Under the pieces are notes generated by a model. The model worked only from the letters and a program-made list of their open reading frames with translations. It was not told where the DNA came from and searched no databases. From positions 1 through 64,000 of the forward strand of contig JAKSXM010000267.1 in the NCBI GenBank assembly GCA_022575985.1: a stretch of DNA of 64,000 nt. Direction: 5' to 3'. The position numbers and the translations under genes were made by a program. This document shows positions 35,090 through 45,892 of the stretch, piece by piece; positions within the stretch are counted from its first letter, which is position 1; every line of letters starts with the position of its first letter. This stretch comes from Anagrus nilaparvatae (Eukaryota; Arthropoda; Insecta; Hymenoptera; Mymaridae).

Positions 35090-37070
35090 ATACATGTTAG
35101 GGACCTTCTACAATCAATTGTTTAACGCATGCGGAATCGCGCAGTAAGTAATGTGCAGCTACGCAAGGCCTTACGTGCTGCGCAAAACGTACTACGCAAC
35201 TCCGAAAGCATAAAACGGTTGATTGTAGAATGTGCCTTAGATGAATTTGGGGAGACCAATAAAAGATGCTATCCAGAATGACTCCCAAATTAAAAACTCT
35301 ATCAACAAAAGGAACAGTGTCACCATCAGAGTTGTTCAATTAAAATAGCAGGCACCTGAACATAGATCTGAAAATCGTCGACATACAATAATCTGTATGT
35401 ATTACAGGCATTGATATTACAGGCATCAAGTGATTTTTGAGGTCATTCATATAGACACAAAACAAGAGGGACCCCAGGATAGAGCCCTGAGGTACTCCAA
35501 TATTTTTACCACAATAACCTGAAGTTTTGTCTTTGGACGTCACACATACCGAACAACCATAGAGATAGAAACCTAGTTTGAAGATCACTTGACAAAGCTA
35601 TTGGCCTGTAATTTTCTTAGTAGTTTTGAGGGGGAAATATTGTCAAAAGCCATAAAGAAGTCAAATGTTAGTAGCAGAGTAGACAATTTCTTTTCCTTAC
35701 CAATAGGTACATCAACCGTAAGCTTGATTAAGGCTGATTGGGTAGAATGGTGATTACGAAAGCCTAATTGATACATATCTAAAATTTTAAATGTAGTCAG
35801 AAGTTGGTAATCCGATCATGAGTAAGCTTCTCGAGGAGCTTTGACAAAAAGCACAATAGAGCAATTGGACGGAAATCAGAAGAAAAGGATGAGATAGCCA
35901 GTTTTTAAAGCGCCGTAATACGCAATTTTTTCCAATCTTCAGGAAACATACCTTGTAAAAGTGAGGCATTAAAAAGTTTAATAAGATACGGAGCAATGCA
36001 ATCGGTAATGCCGTTGCAATAATGCTTTGAGGTATACCATTCTCTCTTTTTTGAGACTTAAAATGAGAAACAGGCAGAATGACTTCATTAATAGATACTT
36101 ATTTAAATGAAAAACCATCAAAAAAATATTATTAAAGATGTCACGAGAAACAGAGTGATCTTCAATAACAGAAATTGAGATATTTGAAAAATGTACATTA
36201 AGCTCTTCAGTCAAAAATCCATGAAGAGCATCGTTTACTTTGGGAATTAAACTTAAACTCATTTCTTTTCAAAAATTTTTATTGACATCCTATGCACCGC
36301 AAATGTGGTTATGCTTGTAAACACAAGGAGCCATCTCTAACTGTTCCTCAAAAGAATTTGCAAGAGTTAAGAACTCATATAATAATTCACGAGAGCCAGT
36401 CCTATGACATCGTCTACTAGTTGAATCCCGTTTAGATTTAAGTAAGCAAAGATCACTATTTATTCACGAATATTTAACTTTTCCTGTCCTAATTTATTTA
36501 TCAGTTGCAAGTACGTCAATAGAGCTGTGAATATTATTAGTTGGAGCAGAGAGACCTAGCTCTATGTCCAATTTATTTACAGGGGAAGAAAAAGCAGAAC
36601 AATCTAGTACTCGTAAATGTGAATTTAAATTACGTTGTATTATGTTATCAATAGCCTTATATTTAACAGGAGCCTCTGGGTGACTCTAGTAAAAAATGTT
36701 CACAGTAGCTGTAATGATATGATGATGATTAGAAAAGTTGGAGAGAAAACGCGAAACAGAATTCTTTGGATCAAGAATGTCAGAGTTGAAGTCTCCCATA
36801 ACTACCTTATGGCTAAAGTCTAGACAATATGTTCGAAGAGCGATGATGAATTTATGATAAGACCCGATATTAACGTCGGAAAGACGATAAGTAAGTGCAA
36901 TTAAGGTTTGCGTGGAGTTTTCTTATCAAGCAGAATAGAAAAGACATTCCGTTATCTTAGGCTTACTAACCTGTTTTGTTTTGGAAAAATATAAAATTTT
37001 GGCCTTTAGATTTTTCTTGATGTTAAGCGTAAGAGAACCACCATGAGTATCTATAACCATAGTATCCATG
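35090..37070 (-). pseudogene. Decayed CR1/Jockey-type LINE (endonuclease + RT)
   Basis: Read right to left: GGSLTLNIKKNLKAKI and MGDFNSD (about 36779-36797) of the AP-type endonuclease; LHGFLTEELNVHFS (36200-36230); then RT blocks across many frameshifts: QLGFRNHHSTQSALIKL (near 35730-35770), LLTFDFFMAFDNIS (catalytic Asp block), GVPQGSILGSLLFCVYMND (about 35460-35510), and FNLGVILDS (35285-35300). The YADD block is unrecognisable (IHTDYCM). At least five frame breaks occur; no intact frame exceeds 94 codons. Same family as 26935-27960. The 3' end near 35090 shows no clear poly(A). Confidence 0.85.
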
Positions 37071-37985
37071 AGAAAATTTTAAAAAACGGTTTAGAAATTC
37101 GGATAGCCAGGGAAATTTCCAATCGAAATCGTTTTTCTAATAATATTTTTAACATTTCTTCACGCTTTTATATAATGAAGCAAAAGTTGTTGGCTGAGAG
37201 CTTTAAAATCGGTCCCAATTTTCAAAAATTCACAGAGACGGCTAGAAACGATTTTACGACGTAAAATTTGGGGAGTCAGGACATTTTATGTATATAATCA
37301 CCCGTGCAAAGTTACAGTCCAATCGGAAGACCCAATCTGGAGGTCAACGTACGTTTCACATGGAATCAGCTATAAATAAAAATAAAAATTGGTTCCTCAT
37401 AGAGGAACCTTTGTGATAGGTGAAATTTCGATTTTCGATATTTTGGCATATAAGCACGTTTTGAGACCTCAGGAAGCTAAAAAACCGGTTTTTAAAAAAA
37501 GTCTGTGTGTGTGTGTATGTATGTATGTATGTATGTATGTATGTATGTCGCACTGTAACTGGTGATATTTCACAGCCAACACGACATTAAGACCTAATTT
37601 TTTTTTCAAAATTTTTTTCACCAAAAAAGCTCGAGGTACTTTTTTTTTTTTTTAATTTGGATGTAATACCTCATTTATTTCCACGAAAGTACTTATATTT
37701 GAAAGTATGGTTTTTATTCGATATCTCGAATCTGATACTTAATTTTTTGAAAATTTTTTTCCCAAAATTTTTTTCATAAAAAAATACAAAAAACACCAAT
37801 TTTTTTTTTTTCTTTGAACGTAGTTCATAATTTGCTTCCATGGAAGTACTAGTTTTAAGAACCTCTATAAAAGTAATTTTTTGGACCTGATACTTAATTT
37901 TTTGAAAATTTTTTTCTCAAAATTTTTGCCGCCAAAAAATATAAAAAATGCCAATTTTTTTTTTTTTTTAGGATGTAGTACTTAA

Positions 37986-38514
37986 GGTGGATTAATCGTC
38001 ACAAAAATTTGACGGTATACGGCCGGTCATTTTTAGTTGAAATTAAAATTAAAAAAAAATTGCGACAACGTCGCAGAATGTTTGTAGAGCGCGTTTCTTA
38101 TTTACATGATTATTATTATAATATTATGGGTGTATTTTAAACAGCGACGTTGTCGCCTTAAAATTTTTATCAGTTTTTTATTTTTTCTAATTAAAATATC
38201 TTTTATACGAAAACCACAATTTATTTAAAAATTGAATACTAGTTTCTTCAATAATTAATTTACGTGGTGCTATTTTTTTTTTTAAATCCATCGTTTAGTT
38301 TTAATATTGACATAACATAAAAATCTCAAACCCCTGATTTTTGACTCAGCTTCTATGCTTGCAATATATAAGAACTCAACTTTGGAGCTTTGTATCTCCT
38401 AAATGAAAACCACAGTTTTCTTAAAAATTTTTTTTTATGTGTTTTATTATAATACGAAGCCCCTATAAAAATTATATCGATTTCTATCGTGATCAAAATA
38501 CAGAGTAATCAACC
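37986..38514. mobile_element. TIR element with TTAA target duplication
   Basis: Ends GGTGGATTAATCGTC and, inverted, GGTTGATTACTCTG, flanked by TTAA at 37982-37985 and 38515-38518. The host monomer normally reads GTACTTAATTT at this point. TTAA duplications are typical of piggyBac and Kolobok; neither was confirmed. A subterminal pair GCGACAACGTCGC (38063) / GCGACGTTGTCGC (38142) marks a smaller hairpin inside. Related copy at 47071-48437. Confidence 0.8.
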
Positions 38515-38763
38515 TTAATGTTTTTCTACGAAAGTAAGAATATTTAGAATTATCGTTTTTAAATGATTGTTTCATGTGATACGTAATTTTTCGATATTTT
38601 TTTTTTTTCAAAATTTTTTTAATAAAAAAATTAAAAAAATACAATAATTTTTTTTCTTTTTGGACGTAATACCTAATTTATTTCTAGGAAAGTTCTAATA
38701 TCCAGAATCATCATTTTTAAAGGATTTCTCCATTTGATATGTAATTTTTCGAAATTTTTTTTT

Positions 38764-40488
38764 GGTTCCTCATAGAGGAACCATTGTGATCGGTCAAAAT
38801 TTTTTTTTTGATTTTTTGGTATATAAGCACGTTTTGAGACCTCAGGAAGCTAAAAAACCGGTTTTTAAAAAAAGTCTGTATGTGTGTATGTGTGTGTGTA
38901 CGTACGTACGTATGTAATCGCTGATATTTCACAAACATTATGGAATTAAGACCTAATTTTTTTTTCACAAATTTTTTCACCAAAAAAGCTCGAGGTACTT
39001 TTTTTTTTTTAAATTTGGATGTAATACCTCATTTATTTCCACGAAAGTACTTATATTTGAAAGCATGGTTTTCACATGATATCTCGAATCGGATACTTAA
39101 TTTTCTGAAATTTTTATTTCCAAAATTTTTTTCACAAAAACATACAAAAAATACCAATTTTTTTTTTCTTTTTGGACGTAGTACTTAATTTATTTCCATG
39201 GAAGTGCTAGTTTTAAGAACCTTGTTTATTGTAATTTTTTGGATCTGATACTTAATTTTTTCAAAATTTTTTTTGTCAAAATTAAAAAAAATAAAACATA
39301 AAAAAAACTGCAATATTTTTTTTTTTTTTTTGGTGTAATACCTCATTTAATTCTATGAAAGTACTAATATCTGAAAATATTTTAACTAGTGATATTTCAA
39401 AACCATTATCGAATTAAGACCTAATTTTCTTTTCCAAACATTTTTTTATCAAAAAATCTCAAACTGCTTTTTTTTTTTTAATTTGGATGTAATACCTCAT
39501 TTATTTCCACGAAAGTACTTATATTTGAAAGTATGGTTTTCACATGATATCTCAAATCGGATACTTAATTTTCTGAAAATTTTTTTCCTAAAATTTTTTT
39601 CACAAAAAAATACAAAAAATACCAATTTTTTTTTTCTTTTTAGACGTAGTACCTAATTTATTTCCATGGAAGTACTAGTTTTAGAAATATCGTTTATTGT
39701 AATTTTTTGGACCTAATACTTAATTTTTTTTTAATTTTTTTGTCAAAATTTTTGTCGCCAAAAAATACAAAAAACGCCAAAATTTTTTTTATTTTAGGAC
39801 GTAATACTTAATTTTTTCCTATGAAAGTACGAATATCTAGAATTATCGTTTGTATAGGATTTCTTCATCTGATACATAATTTTTCGAAATTTTTTTTTTT
39901 AAATTTTTTACATAAAATAATTAAAAAAATACCATAATTTTTTTTCTTTTTGGACGTAGTACCTCATTTTTTTCCATGAAAGTACTAATATGTAGAATTA
40001 TCTTTTTAACTGGATATCAACAATCTGATACCTAATTTTTTTTTTAAATTTTCTTTTAAATTTTTTTACATAAAAAAATTAGAAAAAAACAATAATTTAA
40101 CAATTTTTTTTATTTTAGGACGTAATACTTAATTTCTTCCAATAAAAGTACGAATATCTAGAATTATCGTTTTTAAAGGATCTCTGCATCTGATAAGTAA
40201 TTTTTCAAAATTTTTTTTTCAAAATTTTTTACATTAAAAAGTTAAAAAAATATTATCTTTTTATTGACGTAGTGCCGATTTTATTTCTCTGAAAGTATTA
40301 ATACCTGGAATTATGAGTTTTGAAAATTTTTTGGGTATCAGGGGAAAGTTTATCCACTTTCTTTATTAAATTTAGAATATTTGGCACAATTATTTTAATA
40401 TTTTAATTTTTTAGTAAGTAAAATAGAATATTGACAACATTTTGTTATTGCTAATGAGGAACCATAGTGCCAATTACTTGGCAGGGTA
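38764..40488 (-). mobile_element. GGTTCCTC-family element, copy c2 (complete, nested in c1)
   Basis: Runs from GGTTCCTCATAGAGGAACC (38764-38782) to the inverse of TACCCTGCCAAGTAATTGGC (40488). The core, (GTGTAC)n microsatellite and ~156-bp array monomers are in the standard order. The surrounding host text (GTAATTTTTCGAAATTTTTT on the left, TTTCAAAATTTTTTGTATAA on the right) is an interrupted c1 monomer. This fixes both ends of the family to within a few bases and shows that the unit moves as a whole. Confidence 0.8.
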
Positions 40489-40920
40489 TTTCAAAATTTT
40501 TTGTATAAAAAGATTAAAAAAACACAATAATTTTTTTTCTTATTGGACGTAGTACTTAATTTATTTATATGAAAGTACTAATATCCAGAATTATGGTTTT
40601 AAAGGATTTCTCTATCTGATATGTAATTTTTTCAAAATTTTTTTTTTCAAAATTTTTTGTATAAAAAAATTAAAAAAACATAATAATTTTTTTTCTTTTT
40701 GGACTTAGTACTTAATTTATTTCTATGAAAGTACTAATATCTAGAATTATTGTTTTTAAAGGATTTTTTCCATCTGATACGTAATTTTTCAAATTTTTTT
40801 TTTTGAATATTTTTCATATAAAAAAATTAAAAAAACATCATTTTTATTAGATAAAATAGACCATTATAAATATTTTGCTATTGTTGATGAGGAACCATAG
40901 CGCCAATCACTTGGCAGCGT

Positions 40921-42213
40921 TTTTTTTTTTTTTTTGATAAAGCATTAATTGGCAAATACAAATGATAGCCTGCACACAAAAAACGTATATATACACACTT
41001 TACATACATATACACTCATATGTTCAAATTTAGTCATTGATTTACTTACTTATCACATTAATATTTAATATCTTTATGCTAAATTTAAAAAAAAATGTAC
41101 TGTAAATGCCAAAATGCAAATTGATACATGCACACAAACATACGAAAATATACACAAATGTAAGGGATGCACAAGAGTTATACAAAAAACCCTTATACTC
41201 TTTCTCTATGTACTTTTAAAAAGTAACAAGCATATAAATTTGTTTAATTATCTTTTTTTTTAATTTTTTAATTGTTTTACAAAATTCTTTTAACGCATCT
41301 ACAATAGTACACACATACTCCTAAAATTAAATTTTGGTGTTCATTATGGATTTTTCAGCATGAATTAATGTATACATATCATCCAAAAACATTTTTTTAG
41401 AAATTTTTCATGTAATTGTCCCATTTTATTTGAATAATTCGAATAAATAAAATTTGTGTTAAACTTTTTAGCAGAACGGTTTTTGATGTAGAACTATTCC
41501 GTACAACATTTTTATGTAGAACCAGCGATGTGTGGAATATTTTTGTGTCAAACAAATATCTTGCCTATTTTCTCATATTTAAATTAGAGATAAGGAACCA
41601 AAAAAATCCTTAGTAATTTTTTTTTGTCAAATTCTTCATACTACAACCTTTTACCCCTTGATTTTACAATTTTCTAACCCTAGATTAAATTTTATCATAT
41701 TTTTTATGGTCATATTTGAAATCAGCAACTTCAAAAACCCCAGATATAAATTCAAAGGTAATAATACTAAGATTTTCCATAAATGACCGTAAAAATGAAT
41801 AGCTAGTAAGATTTTGTACCGGAAACCATTATTATTTTTTTTTTTAATGAAAATTAAATCTAAAAAGACCCAAGAGTCACGTTTTAGCCGCACCGATGGT
41901 AGATTTTAAACCTGATTTCGGGGAGCAAAGTTTCAAAATAAATTTTACTTTTTATTTTTACTTTTTTTGTAACCTTAAATTCAAAAAAAATTTTTAAATA
42001 AATATAAATATTTAGTCGCAAACCTAATTTCGTGCTAGAAAATTCTAAAATTTGGAGCTATCTGTAATAGGGCTACCTTAGCCGAAAAATCGTATTAAAG
42101 CAGGCTAAGGATATTTTAAGAGCTTTGGCGTACTATATCCACTAGAATTGACAATAGAAACTTACGTTTAGACAGTAATAATCTTTTTTTGGTAACTAAT
42201 CTTATGTCTTTAC
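40921..42213. other. AT-rich, probably intron
   Basis: Scattered ACATAC-rich text at 40970-41170. No repeat partner and no exon-like block. Downstream intron of the exon at 42214-42330 if that gene is real. Confidence 0.35.
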
Positions 42214-42330
42214 CTTTTTTAGCATGTTTACGTTCCAGATCTTCAAGTCTATTTTGTAAAGCTAGATTATTTTCTTGAAGGTTTAAATTATCTTGCTCCA
42301 ATTTAAGTTGACTCTCTTGTTGCTTAGAAA
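42214..42330 (-). CDS. Coiled-coil exon of minus-strand gene
   Basis: Acceptor (TATAATTACAG) at 42331-42341 and donor AAAAAAG|GTAAAGAC; 117 bases, phase 1 in, 1 out. The 38 complete codons encode a leucine-zipper-like coiled coil (SQLKLEQDNLNLQENNL, then ALQNRLEDLERKHAKK) with Leu/hydrophobics at heptad spacing. It joins in frame to the exon at 43898-44005 (G + TT = Val), which is also coiled coil, and to 23970-24107 downstream. The open frame continues beyond the donor only by chance. Function unknown; dimerisation is the likely role of this segment. Confidence 0.7.
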
Positions 42331-42407
42331 CTGTAATTATATGTATTAAAAATTAAAAAACAAAATTAACTGCCTTTTTTTAAAAATGTATATAATTAAA
42401 TATATAT

Positions 42408-42644
42408 AGTTGAATAAATGAGAAATCGACTTTTCCAGAGCAAAGATGATTATTATAAATATTTTTCCCAACGTTTCGAGTCTTTACAAGACTCCTTTTC
42501 AAGGGATTCTATTAAGTAATTTAAAAAAAAATTACTTAATAGAATCCCTTGAAAAGGAGTCTTATAAAGACTCGAAACGTTGGGAAAAATATTTATAATA
42601 AACATCTTTGCTCTGGAAAAGTCGATTTCTCATTTATTCAACTA
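42408..42644. mobile_element. Perfect 237-bp hairpin
   Basis: TAGTTGAATAAATGAGAAAT from 42408 and its inverse ending at 42644; the arms (~115 bp) are almost identical, meeting at ATTAAGTAATTT..AAATTACTTAAT. The right arm reads AGACTCGAAACGTTGGG, a motif type often found near LINE or Penelope 3' ends. The continuation ACTATTAAATCGATACCACA (42642-42661) recurs at 441-460, so the hairpin formed from a dispersed repeat present elsewhere as a single arm. Confidence 0.85.
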
Positions 42645-42690
42645 TTAAATCGATACCACACGTAAAAGAATCAACTAAATATATATATAT

Positions 42691-43235
42691 ATACAGGGTG
42701 TCTCTTAACTTCGCAATAAAATTTTTTCCACATGTAGATATCAATAAAACAAGTAAAAAATGTCCAATAACATATGGTCTATTATTAATATTTTCGCCAC
42801 AATTAATTGATAAAGTTATGGATCAATGAAATTCTTTAAAAGTGATGGACACTTTTAAAAATAAATATTTTTTTTTTTTTTTTTTTTTTTTTTCTATTGT
42901 TCTAACTTGAAGAAATTTTATCTCGTATTTGTAACACTTGTTTTATTTAAATGTATTAGTATTATTTTTTGAACAAATTATATCCTAAACACTATGGGCG
43001 TGTCCATCTTCAAGTTAGAACAATAGAATATATATTATTAATAAAAACAAAAAAAAAATTTTTAAATGTGCCCATCTCTTTTAAAGAATTTCATTGGTTG
43101 AAGTTGACCAACTTTATCAATTAATTGTGGCGAAAATATTGATAACAGACCATATGGTTATTTGACATTTTTTGCTCACCTTGATAATATCTATATGTAG
43201 ACAAAATTTTATTGCGTAGTTAAGAGACACCCTGT
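42691..43235. mobile_element. TIR element with ACAGGGTGTC ends
   Basis: Ends ACAGGGTGTCTCTTAAC and its inverse, both flanked by TATA-type sequence (ATATATAT on the left, ATATG on the right). The arms (~215 bp) pair well: ATATGGTC, ATTTTCGCCACAATTAATTG, TTCTAACTTGAAGA. The spacer has no frame. The CAGGGTGTC end type is common among insect MITEs. It abuts the hairpin at 42408-42644 after 46 bp. Confidence 0.85.
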
Positions 43236-43544
43236 ATATGTCTTACTATGATATAATATATTTGAAAATTTATTTTTGTATAGTGTGTCTGTATTACCAT
43301 AAGGATCGGAATAATTAAAGAAATTACATAAAACCGTTGTCAAAATGAAGCATAAAAGTCTGCGGGTTACATAGGCCATAGTTTGACGACTCAACTGTCG
43401 TACTTTAAGAGATATTCACTTTATGAAAAGACTACTCTAGGTACGTCATTTTTCATTTTTTAATCCAATGTGAATGGCTCTTCATATAAAAATCCTAGTA
43501 TTTTTATAAAGTGACAGAATTCAAGAAAACAACAGATACCTCTG

Positions 43545-43830
43545 ATCCGTATATATGGGTGAATGATATACGGTTCCGTTTTTATTTTTGTCCGTATTAT
43601 TAATGTAGATATACTATTAGTTATTAAATCGGGTGATTAAAGATTTCAACCGTTTATACGGTTATCTCAAATACAGATCCCATAAAGTAAAAACCATATA
43701 TTATACGGCTAATATGATATGGTTCCCGTATTTAAATTAACCGTATATGCGGGTAAATGATATACGGTCTCGTATATGACTCATCCGTTTGTACGGTTGA
43801 TTAAATTTTTGACCTGTATATACGGTTGTC
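43545..43830 (+). repeat. Cluster of CCGTATATACGG palindromes, copy 2
   Basis: Two tandem units with CCGTTTATACGGTT, CCATATATTATACGGC, CCGTATATGCGGGTAAATGA and GACTCATCCGTTTGTACGGT, parallel to 22830-23105. It ends 68 bp from the downstream side of the coiled-coil exon at 43898. Confidence 0.75.
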
Positions 43831-43897
43831 TAAAATTTATTATAATCTAAGATTTATTATTAAAACTTTGAATTTATTTTAGTTAATCCAATTTTAC

Positions 43898-44005
43898 CTC
43901 TTTGGTGAAGCAAACTGCATTCTTCTTCCTTTTTTTTTAAGACATTTTGTTGTTCTGCAATCAATAAATGGCTTTTTCTTAAATCTTCAGTTTTTAAATT
44001 TATAT
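43898..44005 (-). CDS. Coiled-coil exon of minus-strand gene
   Basis: Acceptor (AATTTTGTTTTGCAG) at 44006-44020 and donor AGAG|GTAAAATTG; 108 bases, phase 1 in, 1 out. The 35 codons give a charged helix (INLKTEDLRKSHLLIAE, then QQNVLKKKEEECSLLHQ), typical of a coiled coil. No Met, so at least one more exon must lie upstream (above 44005); I could not find it. The preceding intron contains a repeat shared with the intron upstream of the 23970-24107 exon. Confidence 0.7.
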
Positions 44006-44180
44006 CTGCAAAACAAAATTAACTTTAAATATTCATTCAAATCGTACTAACTGATGGTAAATTTTAAGTTATTCGAAATGATAATATGTGATACAGAAAA
44101 ATAAAATATAAAACTCAATCATAAAAAAAAGGTAGTTCTGAGAATTTTTACTGACCAGGGATAAGGTGACTTATTTTTAT

Positions 44181-44400
44181 ACGTGTACAGTTAGGTTGTT
44201 TTTCCTAACCCTTTGACGCGATATGTTTTTGAAAAACCTACGTGTATAACTTTGAATGTGTTCCTGTATTTTATAAACTTTATAAGTGCCTCGAGATTGT
44301 TATATTTAATTTTTTATCAATGAATTTTTTCAATAATATTTACAATTTAATGTTAATATAAAAAAATATTTATCTAATTTAAAAAATTTATTTAAGAACT
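44181..44400 (+). repeat. Repeat shared with 24458-24900
   Basis: ACGTGTACAGTTAGGTT, TTGAATGTGTTCCTG, TATAAACTTTATAAGTGCCT, GTTATATTTAATTTTTTATC. Same order as the other copy, without the inserted hairpin. Confidence 0.7.
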
Positions 44401-45892
44401 TGAAATACCATATAAACCAGCATGATTCAGAAAAAAATTTTCATCGTATAATTTGCAAAAGATCTAACGTTTTTAGCAACGATCAACAATTTTTTCATAA
44501 AAAAATTTCAGCATAAAATACCTTACTAGAAAAAATATCGATAAATTAAAAACAATTTTTTGGATAAATTATCTATTGTTTAACAATAAGTGCAGGAAAA
44601 TATTTGTAATTTAACTTAATTATGATGGTTGCAGATTGAAAATGGCGGTGGAATCTTAAAATTTACATGGCAACGCAGCATAATTTTTGTAATATTATAT
44701 AAACTACTCTCTAAGAAACAATGCACCCTATATAATTATATCATACAGTAGCAATACTTCAAGATTCATTGGTTTTTGGCTAATTAAATAAAAACTAGGC
44801 GGTCCATTGCCTTTGATTGAATTCGTTTTTTTGAAATGGTACATTGAGAAGTCGGGTTATAAAATTGTTTTGTTTTCCATTGTATAAAATTTCAAATTTT
44901 GGGCTCAATAACTCAAAAATTAAGCGATAAAAATTCTTAAAATTTTACAGGGTAATTTTAGATATTAAATAATTAAGTTTTCTTTAAGGTCCAAGGATCT
45001 TTTTAAAGAATCCTATATTATCAACGCTACACACATATGTATAAATATATATTCATTAGTATAACTTCAGGTTATTTATTTATTTTTTATTAAATTCTTT
45101 ACTATTAAACCCTGTAAGAAGGAACAAACAAATTGGCAATATAATCTTTAAACATTCAAATATCATTTTATGCAAATTTTAATTTCCTGTGACATCATTT
45201 TCAATATTTTCATAAGTTCCAAAGTTTATCTTCCATGAGATCAATGTTAGAGCACCGATTTTTATTTCTAAGTTGAAAAAAAACTAATTAATCAAGCCTG
45301 GAAGGTTACTTAATTGGAATGAAATGGAGGCCGCTTAAATTATTAATTTAAATGTTCCTATTATATTTAAATATTTTATTAATAAAAAAAATTTTTATTG
45401 TAAGCCTTATTTTACTGTTTATGAAACCTAATATAGAATCCAGTATACATCGACTAAAAAAATTTCATATAGTTATATATTGATAAGCAAGATAAGCTGA
45501 TCTTGTTCTGTACCATAAGCTACAATTTTAACCCAGGCATATTTTAAATTTTAATCATATTTTAATACAAAAAAAAAAGAAAAAGTAAAGAATGAAGTTA
45601 CTAAAAGTGTGCAAAAATATGCATAAAAATTCTTGGGACCGGTGAATCGTGAACGAAATGCAGTCTTTCAAAGAATTTTTTGCAAACATTTCCAAATTTT
45701 ATATACTAATTTTACTATACTTTTAATTACTATAGATATTTTTCTTCACACTTTTGCGTACTTAGAAATACTTTTGGATTCTTTATTGTATTTTCCCCTG
45801 TGCAGGATTATTTTAATCCCTCATTATTATTATTAAATTATTAAAAGTACTATTTAAACTAAACCATAATTGTACAAGCGGTATTATTTTTA
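44401..45892. other. AT-rich, unassigned
   Basis: Only a 25-codon minus-strand open block at 45473-45550 stands out, and it lacks splice signals. The 67-codon frame 45633-45836 is AT-driven. Confidence 0.3.

Larger units (their letters stand above)
37391..40920 (-). repeat. GGTTCCTC-family element, copy c1, with two nested insertions
   Basis: The minus-strand 3' terminus GGTTCCTCATAGAGGAACC is at 37391-37409 and the 5' terminus (ACGCTGCCAAGTGATTGGCG) at 40920. The conserved core (37440-37500) and the GT/GTAT microsatellite (37500-37550) follow in order. The array is interrupted by a TTAA element (37986-38514) and by a complete second element (38764-40488). Rejoining the text on either side of each insertion restores a normal array monomer, so c1 was the target in both events. 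Confidence 0.8.

Noticed and set aside
42408..42644. Hammerhead ribozyme of a Penelope-like element
   Set aside because: GAAAC is present (CTCGAAACGTT) but I found no CTGATGA core in the right position; the hairpin alone is not sufficient.
45473..45550. Minus-strand open block AWVKIVAYGTEQDQLILL as upstream exon
   Set aside because: Only 25 codons, no acceptor upstream and no GT donor downstream; composition attractive but unsupported.
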